Part shown: piece after piece, positions 11,557 through 23,058 of the stretch
Numbering within the stretch: position 1 is the first letter of the stretch
How the letters are laid out: every line of letters starts with the position of its first letter
DNA from: Mytilisepta virgata
Lineage: Eukaryota; Mollusca; Bivalvia; Mytilida; Mytilidae
Direction: 5' to 3'
NCBI GenBank assembly: GCA_028015205.1
Contig: CM051514.1
Span: 38,394,150-38,458,149, forward strand
Length of the DNA stretch: 64,000 nt
Translations under genes and position numbers: made by a program
Notes under the pieces: model-generated
What the model saw: only the letters and a program-made list of their open reading frames with translations
The model's database searches: none
Told to the model about the DNA's origin: nothing

Positions 11557-13213
11557 TATATATATTCAATCGCATCTTTTTAACATTTTTCGCCTGCCTT
11601 TTACATGCTTTTTTCAATTTTTCTTGTTCTTAACCAAACATTAAAAGGGACTTCCCTCATTGCATGATGTCTTGTTGATATATATATATATTCAATTTAT
11701 CAACCTGATCATACCGTTATGTCTGACTAATACGTCCTTAGCTATAAAAAAACTGCAACATATATAATAACTAACAAGCATGTCCCATCTTTGGAAACAG
11801 CATTAAAATATTGATAGACGCGTCGAAAGACTTTTCCCAGAAAATGGGCTGTGGAGAACATTTACGGAAATGTTACATGTACATTTAGATTGGATCACGT
11901 CGATTGTGCTAAAAGTACCACTTTAAATGTTTGACGTTTCTAAATGCCTTCGACTTAAAATGTTTTTCCAATCTTCAGGGAAGGATTAAACAAAAAATTG
12001 AATGTTAAAAAACTTGGAGTGTATACCCACCATCATACACATTTACAGCATCACCAGCACAATTTAGTGTTATATCTGTCACTCTTATCAAGAGAACTGC
12101 GCCCGTTATTGAAGAGGATCCAAGCCAAGCACAGTGAAGATTTCTGAAATACCAAGGTATAGGAATCTTTTAATGTTTGTAAGTGTGTTTTTTTAATGTA
12201 ATACATGTATATCATTTGGCGTGCATAAGTGTTTTTTGACGACCACGTGGAGACCCATAGATTTGAATATTATCATGATTATGTTTACATTGTTAAAAGG
12301 TAGGAGGTTATAATTTAGTTTAATAGGAGAAAGGGATCACGAAAGTGTAGTGTAGTTATCCTTTATTTTGGAATTGATTTCGCAGCATGAGCTTGACATT
12401 TTTTTTAGGTTTGAAAACAAATTCAGCAAAGTATGCTACTGTGTGTCTTATAAACTTCGGCAACTGAATTCTACCCGAAAAACTCCGAACCTCATTATTA
12501 TTCTGTACTTAATGGTCAACATGGATAAAAAGTTTGGAGATATAACTTTCGTCTTTTCTTCAATGTCATATATGTCTGTTGTGACGTCTTACATGATGCA
12601 AAAATCAGTGAAATATACACGAAAATGGGAAAAATCAGCTGTCGTTAAAAATTTTGAACATTTAAACAGTAGAAAAGGCAATAGTTTGTTACGACTATTG
12701 GAAATAAATAATAGTGCAATACTTTTTACATTCTTTGAAATAACTTTTGAGATATTCCTAAAAAACCACATGCATTTTTTAAAAAAGACACACAATAGTA
12801 TTTACTTCTAGATTGTACATATGTATTTAATCCCATCTTTTTAACATATTTTACAAAGTATGTATATTGCGATACAGTTCGTGCTGTCGAAGAAAATCAG
12901 AACAAAAATGAGAAATATTAAATGTTAAAAGTTAAAACTAAATGTTTATAAGTTGGGCATTTTCAACTTTTAACCTATTCAATTTTGCTGAGTGCGACTT
13001 AAAACACAGTTTACTCACATATATAAAGTCATTTTCATTTTACAATAGAACATATACGTACATTGCGTATCCTGTCGGATAACCTGGTGGAAATATAGTA
13101 ACTGGTTCATATCCAACTGCTATAATTAGTGTATCACCCGAACATTGTGACCATACTTTCATTACCACCGAAATTAAAATCAACAACAATACGTATGCAT
13201 TGTTTTCCCACAT
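10778..13213 (-). CDS. Gene B: single-CUB paralog lacking its own last exon
   Basis: Exons 13062-13213 (signal peptide, CUB start), 12031-12143 and 10778-10957 reproduce gene A exons 1-3 with the same lengths, phases and intact frames. They encode a signal peptide and a full four-cysteine CUB. Compared with A, it has T to I and P to A in exon 1, none in exon 2, and about seven changes in exon 3. The duplication breakpoint lies just below exon 3, so no exon 4 accompanies it. A complete message would have to splice from the phase 1 donor at 10777 to gene A exon 3 (5619) or exon 4 (4993), both phase 1. Otherwise it reads into intron and is truncated. Confidence 0.62.
11500..11565. repeat. (TA)n microsatellite in gene B intron 2
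   Basis: A TA run at the same position as the tract in gene A but of different length. Confidence 0.9.
12031..12143 (-). CDS. Gene B exon 2: CUB middle
   Basis: 113 nt, identical to gene A exon 2, with a better donor (GTGGGT). Phase 2 to 1. Confidence 0.72.
13062..13213 (-). CDS. Gene B exon 1: signal peptide and CUB start
   Basis: The ATG is at 13213-13211 with the same leader as gene A. It ends in phase 2 with donor GTACGT. Confidence 0.7.
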
Positions 13214-16117
13214 ATTGAAATAGATAGATCAGAACCAAGTGGACTGTTGTCCAAATGTAGACTTATAGATAAAACAAATCCCTTGGCATCAACAATTCAG
13301 GTAGCTGTAAATCCGAATGGTTATTCGTAGACGACAAAGAGTTATATTGACTGTAGCACAATATTAATAGAACACAGTAATGTAAGGTAGATCTGTAAAA
13401 ATAGATAAGGTATAATTTTCATACTCAAATTTTTCTGAATAATGTATACGAATTGATTCTGTTTGATATATACAAAAGGACGTAACACCATTCTGCAAGG
13501 AATATAAATTAAATTTTTTGTTGAGATTTAGAAACAAACTCACTTTATCTATCCCTTTTTTAGGAACATATGAACGATCACTAGTACATTGTTGTAATAT
13601 AGTCCATTAAAAATCTTTCGGTAGATGTGCATGCACAAGACCAGAATATGTTTTTCGAAAGTATTTCTTTTCTATGAATGAGTAATTTAGAAAAAATACA
13701 GATGTATGTGTGTAGTGTTTCTTAATTATGTTTAAAATTATTTGAGCATGTTTAGTATGACTTTTTTTCTTGGGCCCAAGATTTCGTAAAATGATTCGAT
13801 TTTTCCCAATACATGTATAATACTTTATCGCCTAATTACACTTGTCGAGTTAAACACCGAAGCAAGTTCTATAATTGTCGGAACTCGGTTTCGTCAGCTT
13901 TTTTGTATGTAGCTTATTTTTCGTTGATTCTGTACATTGAAATGCCAACTATTTTGAAGTTTATTTGAACATTACCTAATTATTTCATTATATGTATTAA
14001 CCCTCTTTTGGTGTGTCTCTCAATCCAAATAGTCTTCATTTTTAAAGGTATTAGAAAAGTTATATTTTCGTATGAGCTAAGCTCAAAAATTAAAACAAAA
14101 CTACATGTATTAATAAAATTCATAAATGTATAACGTATGTATACTAAATAACTTTTTTGATATTATTAGACGACCAGTTTTGCTTATCAAGAATGCTTTA
14201 TCGTTAAATTTCGCCAAAACATGAAAACTATCACATTATTAGCAAATGCCCCCTATTCACTGGTTTTGTCGTGCCCAAGAGTTTTACGAACACTGGAACC
14301 ACAAAACTTCAAAAAATATTAAGTTTATGTGTGCTCTAAGTAGTGTCCGTTTTGTGATTTCACTTAACATTAAAAATATTCAAATTATAAACGAACGGAA
14401 AATGTCCTTAATTTATACTTTTAATATTGCTAAATGTTTTTTGTTCAGTATATAATGCTTAATTGCTCTAATTTTGGTTCCTTAGAAATTTGATTTACAA
14501 ATTTTTAATTAACAAAATGTATTTTATGGTAAGAAATGTGTATTTTTCGTTTCAAACTAAACAGAGGTCAGAAGACCCCCAAAAAGAGAATAAGACATGG
14601 AAATATCCGTATCAAATGCCGTTTCACCATAAGCTCCAAATATCAGTAGACGATCTATGGCATGTAATACGGGTATCGCCTGAATGTAATACTCTATTGT
14701 ATATTTTATCTTGAGTGTATAGATATTTCACATATAGTGTGGTTACCTCTTTGACATAATGTCAAACTGCCTGGTAGTTGGATATCAGAGTCCAATAGCC
14801 CACATATAACAATGCGAGATATTAAAAACAACTTTTATCAATGCTTTTCGAATTCAAATTAATTTTCAATCAATTTTTTTGACATGTGTACCTTTATTGA
14901 AATATCAGAATTGTTTCAAGGATATTTCAGGAGGAAAACTGAGAGGTGCATTGGTATAAATTATTGATCATCATCTAACATGTAGTTAATCTTGAGTGAA
15001 TTATTATTGTTTTTCACATTGGCACTTTAAGAAGTTTAAATGACAAATTCAGGGGATTATTGTTTTATGCGTCGACTTTTGTATAGTAATGCTGTTGGTG
15101 ACGGCTATTATTTCGTCACTTCCTGTAGAGAATAGAGAAATATAACTTTTCGGTTCACTGGGATTCCACGCTCAATGCAATGAATAGTTAAACAAGCCAT
15201 TAAAACTATATTGACAAATAATCGTAATTTTTAACACAGAAACAAGTAAATGAATATACATTTTTCAAAGTTTTAACTTACTATGCTGGGTACCTACTTC
15301 CTAAATGATTGTAATACATCCGTCACGTGATAAACTATTACATGTAAGATAACAATACCATAATGGGTCCACCAAAACGATGAAAATGATATGGCGCAGC
15401 TGGCATTCAAATTAATAAATACCCTTTATACCTATTATATATTAGACGAAACTCGATATTTTCAAGTTAAATAAACTAAATATCTCTAGTCTTTTTAGAA
15501 AATTAGTATCTTTTCTCAAAATAAGATATTTAAATGGAAATCCCACAACCTGTTTATATACCAATATTAATTTCTTTCATGAAGAATAGCACGTTTAGTG
15601 TGATTTTAGGAATAACAAATGAAAAAGATGGGTGTTTTTGTATCGGTAAACCACAAAAGAAAAAGCGATAAAAAAACCAAAAATGTCATGAATACTAATA
15701 TAATAAAGCCATCTGTATCTTAGTTTAAATTTTCAAAGTGACTAACCACAGACGGCCTTTCAGGATGAAAGGATAATTCGTTTACATTGTTTAATAATCA
15801 AGCTTTGTCATCATGGATGTTTGTTGATGGATTTCTGAATAAAAATAATTTAAGATGTGTATTATAGTCTGAACAGAGTAAGAATTAATATGAGAATAAC
15901 AAAATAATGACACTTTATTGTGAACAATAACCTGGATAACATGAAAGGTCAAACAACGCCACCCAACAAACAGAACCCCAGACAAAAAACATAAAAGAGC
16001 ACAAAACACAAACAAAAACAACAACAAAAAGACAGTCTGACTTTGTACGAACACTGAACAGTAGTGGGTCAAACTGGTTTGATGGATACCTAAACGTACT
16101 CTTATCTATCTTCAAAT

Positions 16118-16290
16118 TGATGTAAAAGCCAATGCAGTATGATTACCAACAAGGCGACCTCTTCCTAGAACTGTAAAATTGGTTCGAGATCAAGATAACA
16201 GGGTCAGAATGTGTCGTTTTAACTGTAAAACTAGCTAAGGGTCTTGTAGCTACAGGTCGGACACTGTCGCAGTAGAAATTTAAAACAACA
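16118..16290. repeat. Dispersed repeat fragment (aaaagccaatacagtatgat family)
   Basis: Shares the aaaagccaatNcagtatgat core and the flanking tagaa...gga layout with 45480-45665 and 53235-53445. Downstream of PLE tails in those two places, so it may be an outer part of the same element. Confidence 0.45.
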
Positions 16291-16342
16291 GAAAAATAAA
16301 AATCCCATAAAAGCTTAGTGCTATCTCGTCATATAATTAAAT

Positions 16343-16678
16343 TTAGAAAATTCCACGTTTCTGTGCCTTATTGGCGAATCTTTTGCATTTATTCACGATA
16401 TTACAATAGAAAGTAGGATGGGTAAACCCGTTCACGGTAAGTCCTTTTCTGACAGCCTGGTATATATCTAAAAGGTGTTCATAGCTATTTAAAAAAATAA
16501 GCATTAAGAAGCTTGTGAAATATATAACCATGTAATAGATGTTATCAGCAATTGTATGGTTTGGTTCGTTAAAATCTTCTAACCCTGAAACTTTGAGCTT
16601 ACAAGCTGTGATATGTACACACCATACGATTAAGAAGTGGTAAGTTAATAATTGGAAAATAAAAGTCGAACAATTCAT
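16343..16678 (-). CDS. Hypothetical 111-residue protein
   Basis: A single open frame with a hydrophobic, signal-like start (MNCSTFIFQLLTYHFLIVWC), a second hydrophobic stretch (MVIYFTSFLMLIFL) and a basic Cys-containing end. It resembles no family I know. It is longer than most chance frames here but has no splice, copy or motif support. It could be a chance ORF. Confidence 0.2.
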   Translation of the reverse strand: MNCSTFIFQLLTYHFLIVWCVHITACKLKVSGLEDFNEPNHTIADNIYYMVIYFTSFLMLIFLNSYEHLLDIYQAVRKGLTVNGFTHPTFYCNIVNKCKRFANKAQKRGIF

Positions 16679-17149
16679 GGGTTGGTCTCAAAACAATACA
16701 AGTTACAAAGTACTGACACATGAAAACCAAATTGGGAGTACATTTAATACTCTACGGAACGTAATTAGGTAGAGATGGTGAGTGGAACTAGTCTCCATGC
16801 TTTATCAAACAAATATTAAACAGTTGCTAAGTTTAAAAATATCCCCCATAGTACAGAAAAAAATTAGCAATGGAATATCGACTAATTAGAGCCTGTAAAA
16901 AATAAATTTAATAAAATTGTTCTGCCGTGACCACCAGTTTCAGAATGTTTCATATTTATAGTAAATATGTAAATTTTACTGTTTATAGTTAACATTTATT
17001 AAAATTAATATATTCACAATATCATAAAAATTCCAGTGATAGACAGGTACTAACTTGGTAATACATTTGGTAAGTAGAGTTTTCTTTGTCATATTTTACC
17101 ACCATAAACAGCGGCAGATACAGAAGAGGGGTGTAAACTTGGAAATAAT

Positions 17150-17960
17150 TGAGCGAACGGTCTAGGGGGCACCACATGCCACAAGAAGCATGGTAAAGCT
17201 AGGTTCACACTGCCGATCAGATCAACTCGATCAAGACAGATTAAGCGATCGAGATACTGGTGTGACTCGATCGGCAAGAATATTTGGGGTGGTCTACCTT
17301 GCTCGGCATCGTTCCGACATTCTATCTTACAATTTTTGACATGTCAAACAAATTCAAATATTTGGTGTGGTCGACCTTGCCCGGCATCGTCCCGACATTC
17401 TATCGTACAATTTTTGACATGTCAAACAAATTCAAATATTTGGTGTGGTCTACCTTGCCCGGCATCGTCCCGACATTCCATCGTACAATTTTTGACATGT
17501 CAAACAAATTCAAATATTTGGTGTGGTCTACCTTGCTCGGCATCGTCCCGACATTCTATCGTACAATTTTTGACATGTCAAACAAATTCAAATATTTGGT
17601 GTGGTCTACCTTGCTCGGCATTGTCCCGACTTTCTATCCGACAATTTCTGAAATGTCAACAAAATTTGAGTAGGGATCGAGAAGCCAAGCACTCAAGAAG
17701 AGATCGGGTATTCGTCACCTAATTGTCCATATCCGACCAATTTCCGACTATCTTTACGACCTCTATACGATTACGACGATTTTGTCTGGTTGAGATCGAA
17801 CAAACGTTGATTTGGTTTAGCTAGTCGAGTAGAGATCGTGTAGAGATCGTGCATTGGTCAGAATAATCGAATAGGTGTCCAATTAGTGGTCGGGTAGAAG
17901 TCTTAAACAGGCCCAATCAAGAATTTGTTTGCCTTTGATCGGGAAAATTTTGGCAAACTG
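17150..17960. repeat. Dispersed repeat with internal tandem array
   Basis: Starts near ctaggttcacactgccgatc and contains many copies of cgatcg/gatcgag-type words on both sides of the 78-bp array at 17283-17673. It looks like one mobile or repeat unit in gene-free sequence. The class is unknown. Confidence 0.5.
17283..17673. repeat. 78-bp tandem repeat, five copies
   Basis: Units start at 17283, 17361, 17439, 17517 and 17595 with tttggtgtggtctaccttgc and contain gacattctatcgtacaattt and gacatgtcaaacaaattcaa. The period is a multiple of three, so two plus-strand frames stay open through it. That openness is not evidence of a gene. Confidence 0.92.
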
Positions 17961-20900
17961 GAAAATTGAGCTTAAAACGCTGCAAAATTCTGCATTTCTA
18001 GTGATTTTTTGTTGACGTTCTGAATTACAAATTTACTACAACACTGAATAATGATGATTACTCACAAAAACAATATTCGCGTTTTTTTTTTAAGGAATTG
18101 GGAGCGTAGGTCCCTTACACCCTTACCTGGATCCTCCACTGATTCACAGGTCAAGTTCAAATTTTTGATGGTGTGTCTTTCATCGTTCCATAGTTATGCC
18201 TTTTTACAAATTAAACAAGATTTTTTTTTTGTTTCCGTGCTCTCACTTGATTTTAAATAGACCAGATGATTTGAAACCCCAATACAAAAATGATCTCTAT
18301 ATCCAACTTTCAGTTTAGTTGAATAGGTAATATAACCTTTTGTCTTTGATTGGAATGGTAATGTCAGTATTAATCATTTAATCGCCACATATGGTAACGG
18401 AACAAATACTTGTTGTTTTTAGGTCTTGAGCGGATTTTCAAGGACGAATTTTTTGTCATAGCTTTTGCTTCTTTATCCAATGATTATCACAAGTTAATTT
18501 AACTTTGAGTAGAAGTATATTATTTCAACAGTTCTTCTAATTTTTTTTACTACACTAGTTTAAGATATAAGCTCACAACAAAAAGATTATTATAATAAAT
18601 TATTTTGTTTACTAGTTGTTCAGGGTTTCAAATATACCTCTTTTAATTAGCCATTAACGTTGTTGTAAGATAAAATGACTTGAATCATTAGTGAACAAAT
18701 TTCGGAGACTATTTACTTTCTTACATCTTAGTTATACAATCCCCTTTATCAAAAGTTATATAAAATCGACATAATTCAGACTGAATTACTTAATTGTATA
18801 AAGATGAATAATCTATCTCCGTTACTCTATGTGGTAACATTGTTCATTGATAAATTTTATTTCCGTATTTAATTACGGAATGGAATAACTTAAAATGTAC
18901 ATTTTTGTGATGTGTGTGTGTTCCATAAATTATAAGTTGAAGTACAGTTTTGTCTTTACTGCTTGGGATTAATATCCCGGACGAATTTACATTTACTCTT
19001 TTTTGGAAACAGAAAAACTTACGAAATAACAAAGCTTAACATTGTTTAATTTTGGTACATTTTAAATTTATTACTCGAAGTGTATGTCCAGATGTAGCAT
19101 TTTCAAGTCTATTTTAAGCAGGTCACAGCTATTTTCCAAACGGGAATTCAACTTTTTAATAGAAAAATAAAATGATACCACATATATAATATTTTGTCCA
19201 AACTACATAAAAAATGAAATTAAAGGCTTACATGTAACTAAAGCTTATGCTATGGATAGATTCACAATCATGATGGTAGACTAGGATTAAAACGATTTTA
19301 TATGTACCCCATCATAATCATTTATTCAGACCGATTGATACGTATAAACATACACCTCAAAAGCCAACAGAATTATTATGCTTTCAACAACGTAGCCTGT
19401 AGTTAATAAATCTAGTTAAGAACCGGTGCTTAATTTAAATTAAAGTGCCAAACTTTGCTAGTTTTATACACTAATCATAGTTGGTTAAACAGGTGCAATA
19501 GTACCCTAATTGAGGTATAATGGTATAGGCTAATTGGGGTATTTGGACGACAACACACTCTTATTCATAAATGTTCTGACAACGAACAGAAATTATTAAT
19601 TAAATATAACACGAGGGGTATATATGTTAAGACTATGACACTTACTCTGTAATACATGTGTAGGTTACTGCGTTTAAACGCAATCCGTTCAAATCTAAAG
19701 CCACCCTCTGAGAATGCCAAGTGTTGTGCTCTCCTACATATGTGTTTCCTCGTCGGTCGTGGTACATGTGTATGATGACAAAAAATTAAGAAACAAACAC
19801 TATTCTTCGTATTTGCTACCTTTTTATCTCTGAGAAAAATGAATTAAATTATCATTTTAAAGTTTTTTGTGTATTGATTTTTTTAATTATGAAAAAACCC
19901 ATCCTTTTCACACACAGGAGTAGGGTCAATTGTTCCACTCATAAAGCTTAATTCTAGTTTTTTAAATATTTCCATATATCTATTATATGTATTAGCAATG
20001 ATATATATATTTAAATGTAAGAACACTCCACGCAAATCTTCTGCGACCTATTATAGGTAATTGGTCATAATAAGAAAATCATGTGTGTGAGATTTATATG
20101 CGTAGTGTGAAGCTTTGTTCTTGGTGGTTTTGGCTTTACTACATTTACTTTGATATTACAAGGTCGCCTTCATTCGGATGTACATTCAGAAAATGAATAA
20201 TGAATATTAGGAATAATTCGTAGTATTATCCCTAACGTCAACGAAAATACAAATTAACTGTCAAAGTACAATAGAAGATATTTATCAGTACTGTTACCTT
20301 AAATTTGTAGATTTGTATGGATTTTAAAAGGGCTTTCCTTCATTCATAGAATAGGAATTGCGTTGTGCGCAAGTATTGATAAAAACTGCGTCTGAAAAGA
20401 GACCAATGATAGAGAAAAGACCGTTTGCCCTGACCTGGTGTTATATTTGAAGTGAAAAGCAAAAAATATTTTACCAGGGTACTAAGTTAGGTCGCTTTCC
20501 AAGTGGAATGTATGGAACGGAAATTATTCTGCTCCGGAGGTTGCAAAAACTGGACAATTTGTGTTATGTAGAGTATTTATTTATTGTTACTGTAATGATG
20601 GTACCAGCGAAGCTTGGGAGGACATATACCAGGCTATTTGATTTATTTTGCTAAGAAGGTTTTTGAAAAAAATGTCTGACATTGAACAAAAATACCTCTT
20701 AACTTTAGGGGAATTTAATGAATATTAATACGATTTTGACTGAATCTTTAAATATAGGATTAAGTACATGAAGTCTTAGTAGTATAACAATGTATATGAT
20801 TTGTGTTTAGTTAGTTTTTTAAATTTATGAAGTTTTTGCTCTGTGAACATTCTACAACGAATAATTAGTTTTTATACCCTTTGGGTTCTTTGATAAAATG
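17960..20900. other. No gene seen
   Basis: AT-rich intergenic sequence. No exon with paired splice signals, no RNA gene and no long repeat could be supported on either strand. Confidence 0.45.
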
Positions 20901-20919
20901 TTATCAATTAGTGAGGAAG

Positions 20920-21150
20920 GACATGCTTACCCTTCTGGAGTACCTGATATTCCCGGGTTTTAGAAGGATTTCACATTGTTGTTCTAAATCTGTTTAGTCA
21001 ATTAAAGAATTTTTTGTCATTCTTTTAGTGATATGCGTTTCTGTGTGGTATTGGTCTGTTAGGTTGCATTCTCATGAGGTTGTCTTGTCTTTGGGTATCG
21101 ATCTTACGCACTTTTCCTACTGTTTTGTCTCTTCAGTATTCTTTTACCGA
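20920..21150 (+). repeat. Solo PLE-type 3' tail fragment
   Basis: Begins gaaggacatgcttacccttc tggagtacctgat...cccgggtttt and ends ctcttcagtattcttttacc. It parallels the 3' tails at 35870-36165 and 52955-53215, without preceding coding sequence. Confidence 0.55.
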
Positions 21151-22283
21151 TATTGAATCAAAAACTGAAAATAAACTCCATACTTCACATTATACTTTAT
21201 TCTTAAATATAAGCTTCTAACAGATATTGTTGACAAGATAAAATATTATCACAAAATATTCCTTTCAAAGATATTAATGCTACCGAATGGATTCTTTAAA
21301 TTTCTTAACAATATTTAAGGCATCTGGTCCATAATAGCCCATGACCGTAAATTAAATTCTTTTTGACAAGAAATTACTTTTACCAAAAGTTTACATCAGC
21401 GATTAGGTAGAAATATCTGCCAAATTAAAAGGCACTTCGTTCTTTACGTGCAGGGTCCATGGAAATAAGTTGAGTATCGATTGACGATTATTACCATTTG
21501 CCATGAAGTTGAATGGAAAATTCGGAACATTTGGAAGAATCACTTGGTCATGTATTGTCCAGATACCCTGATATTTAAATAAGTGAAATGCCCACCGATA
21601 TATCCACTTTGTTATCTTGTCGGGCCATTAATGTATATATGTTTTGAAAATTTCGCTTTAAAGATTGTTATTTATTTCTCCACATATCCATTCTTACTGT
21701 ACGTATGTCTTTACAGAAAATAAATTAATTAAAGAAAAACTGAAAACACCTTGAAAAATGTGAAATAAAATTTTGCTTGATAGAATATGCACTCTTGATC
21801 ATTTTTAAATGCATTAATCAAATTTTTAAATTCCTGGTTTGCCATTACGTGTTGACAATGCCTTAGCATAAGAATATTGTTATTTTCAAGTGAAATTGAT
21901 GGGGCAAATGGTTCGAGAAATACAATTTTCAGGTTGCTACATATTTAAAACGACTTGAGTGCATACCGCAAACAATAACAAACTGCCTACTAATTTAATT
22001 ATCCTGGAAATACTTTCATTTTAATGAAATGTTTTATTTTTTTAATACTGTACCAGTAGAAAATAGTTTTAATAAGTTTAATTAAACTTAAAAGGCTTCT
22101 GAATCCGTCAACTCCAAGTAATAATAAAACAGTTACATCCTTTATAAAACGGTCATTAGAACTGAGGAGAGAGGATTATCATAACAATTAACTGTATGCT
22201 TATATCCCTAATGGGATTGTGTTTTGCATTAATAATAAAGAATAAAGATTAATCAACTGAAGTTTGTTAAAACAAATGTTATG

Positions 22284-22289
22284 TTTATT
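22284..22289 (-). promoter_or_regulatory. Possible poly(A) signal of gene C
   Basis: AATAAA on the minus strand, about 480 nt below the stop codon of gene C. It is a single hexamer in AT-rich sequence, so it is weak evidence on its own. Confidence 0.3.
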
Positions 22290-22771
22290 CTTGTTATCGA
22301 ATTAAATATTATAGTTTCTCAAAGTTTTTTCTCTTCCAGTCTGAAATACGCGTGTTAAATCGATTTTGAAGCTAGGAATATCCATTGATACCATCTTTAA
22401 ATACTATGTTGTAGCTGTAAGGTTTCTAAATCTTACGAATACAATTTTATGACATTTGTAAGTCTATACAATATACATTTAATAAGTTCATTTATAGAAT
22501 ACAATTTGTACTGTTTGTTCCACCTATGCATAAGCTTAATTCCTATTTCAGTTACCTAAGCAATACAAAAGGTCAAAAATTTGGCATACAGATACAATAA
22601 CCCATACTGTTGTACACTAGAAGGAGTTAATTTCGTCCACATACATATATATGAGGTATGTGCTTTGAAGGCTAACTATAATAGAGGCAAAGGAATCTCG
22701 GAATTATATTGATTCTCAAGGAAATGCATTACTAAAATACAATAAATATCAGAATGTTACATATGTTGTTG

Positions 22772-23058
22772 TCACCATTCAAATGTTTTACTAATATTCT
22801 CCGGAGTTTGATATACCTGATTACCTTTGAAAGAAATTCGACTAGATGAGCGTTTACTTTCGTCGTTACAGGTGATAGACTTGGCTTTGGTGTCTAATGT
22901 TGTTCGTTCTTTTTTGTACAAATTTTCATTATTAATTTTTGAGTTTTGATGTTTTTTAACAATAAAAACCGTTATTAAACAAATTGCAATCATTGCAACC
23001 ATTGCTACTACAACTGGTATAACAATATTGTTAATGGATGATGCTGACATTTCATTAC
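22772..23058 (-). CDS. Gene C exon 10: transmembrane helix, cytoplasmic tail, stop
   Basis: The exon follows acceptor TTTTCAG in phase 1. It encodes GNEMSASSINN, the hydrophobic helix IVIPVVVAMVAMIAICLITV followed by FIVKK (stop-transfer), then a tail rich in Lys, Ser and Asn ending NQVYQTPENISKTFEW and TGA. The VYQTP tyrosine fits the YxxP form bound by Crk-type SH2 domains, which is only an inference. No catalytic domain is visible. A possible poly(A) signal (AATAAA on minus) lies at 22289-22284. Confidence 0.78.

Larger units (their letters stand above)
10761..15702. repeat. Tandem segmental duplication, copy 2 (carries gene B)
   Basis: Direct repeat of 5424-10760, head to tail, joined without spacer. 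Specific differences include an extra stretch at about 13258-13352. From 13.2 to 15.7 kb it holds no further exon that I can support; this is the presumed upstream region of gene B. Confidence 0.85.

Noticed and set aside
12368..12811. 147-codon plus-strand frame, with a shorter copy at 7340-7618
   Set aside because: It lies antisense in intron 1 of genes B and A. The two copies differ mainly by residue-changing substitutions and the frame is interrupted in A, so it is kept open only by recent duplication.
15791..16115. Two hydrophobic minus-strand frames (93 and 66 codons)
   Set aside because: They are T-rich readings of a PLE-tail-like, A-rich repeat stretch with no motif.
17284..17722. 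Two overlapping open frames of about 128 codons
   Set aside because: They are produced by a 78-bp tandem repeat whose period is a multiple of three.
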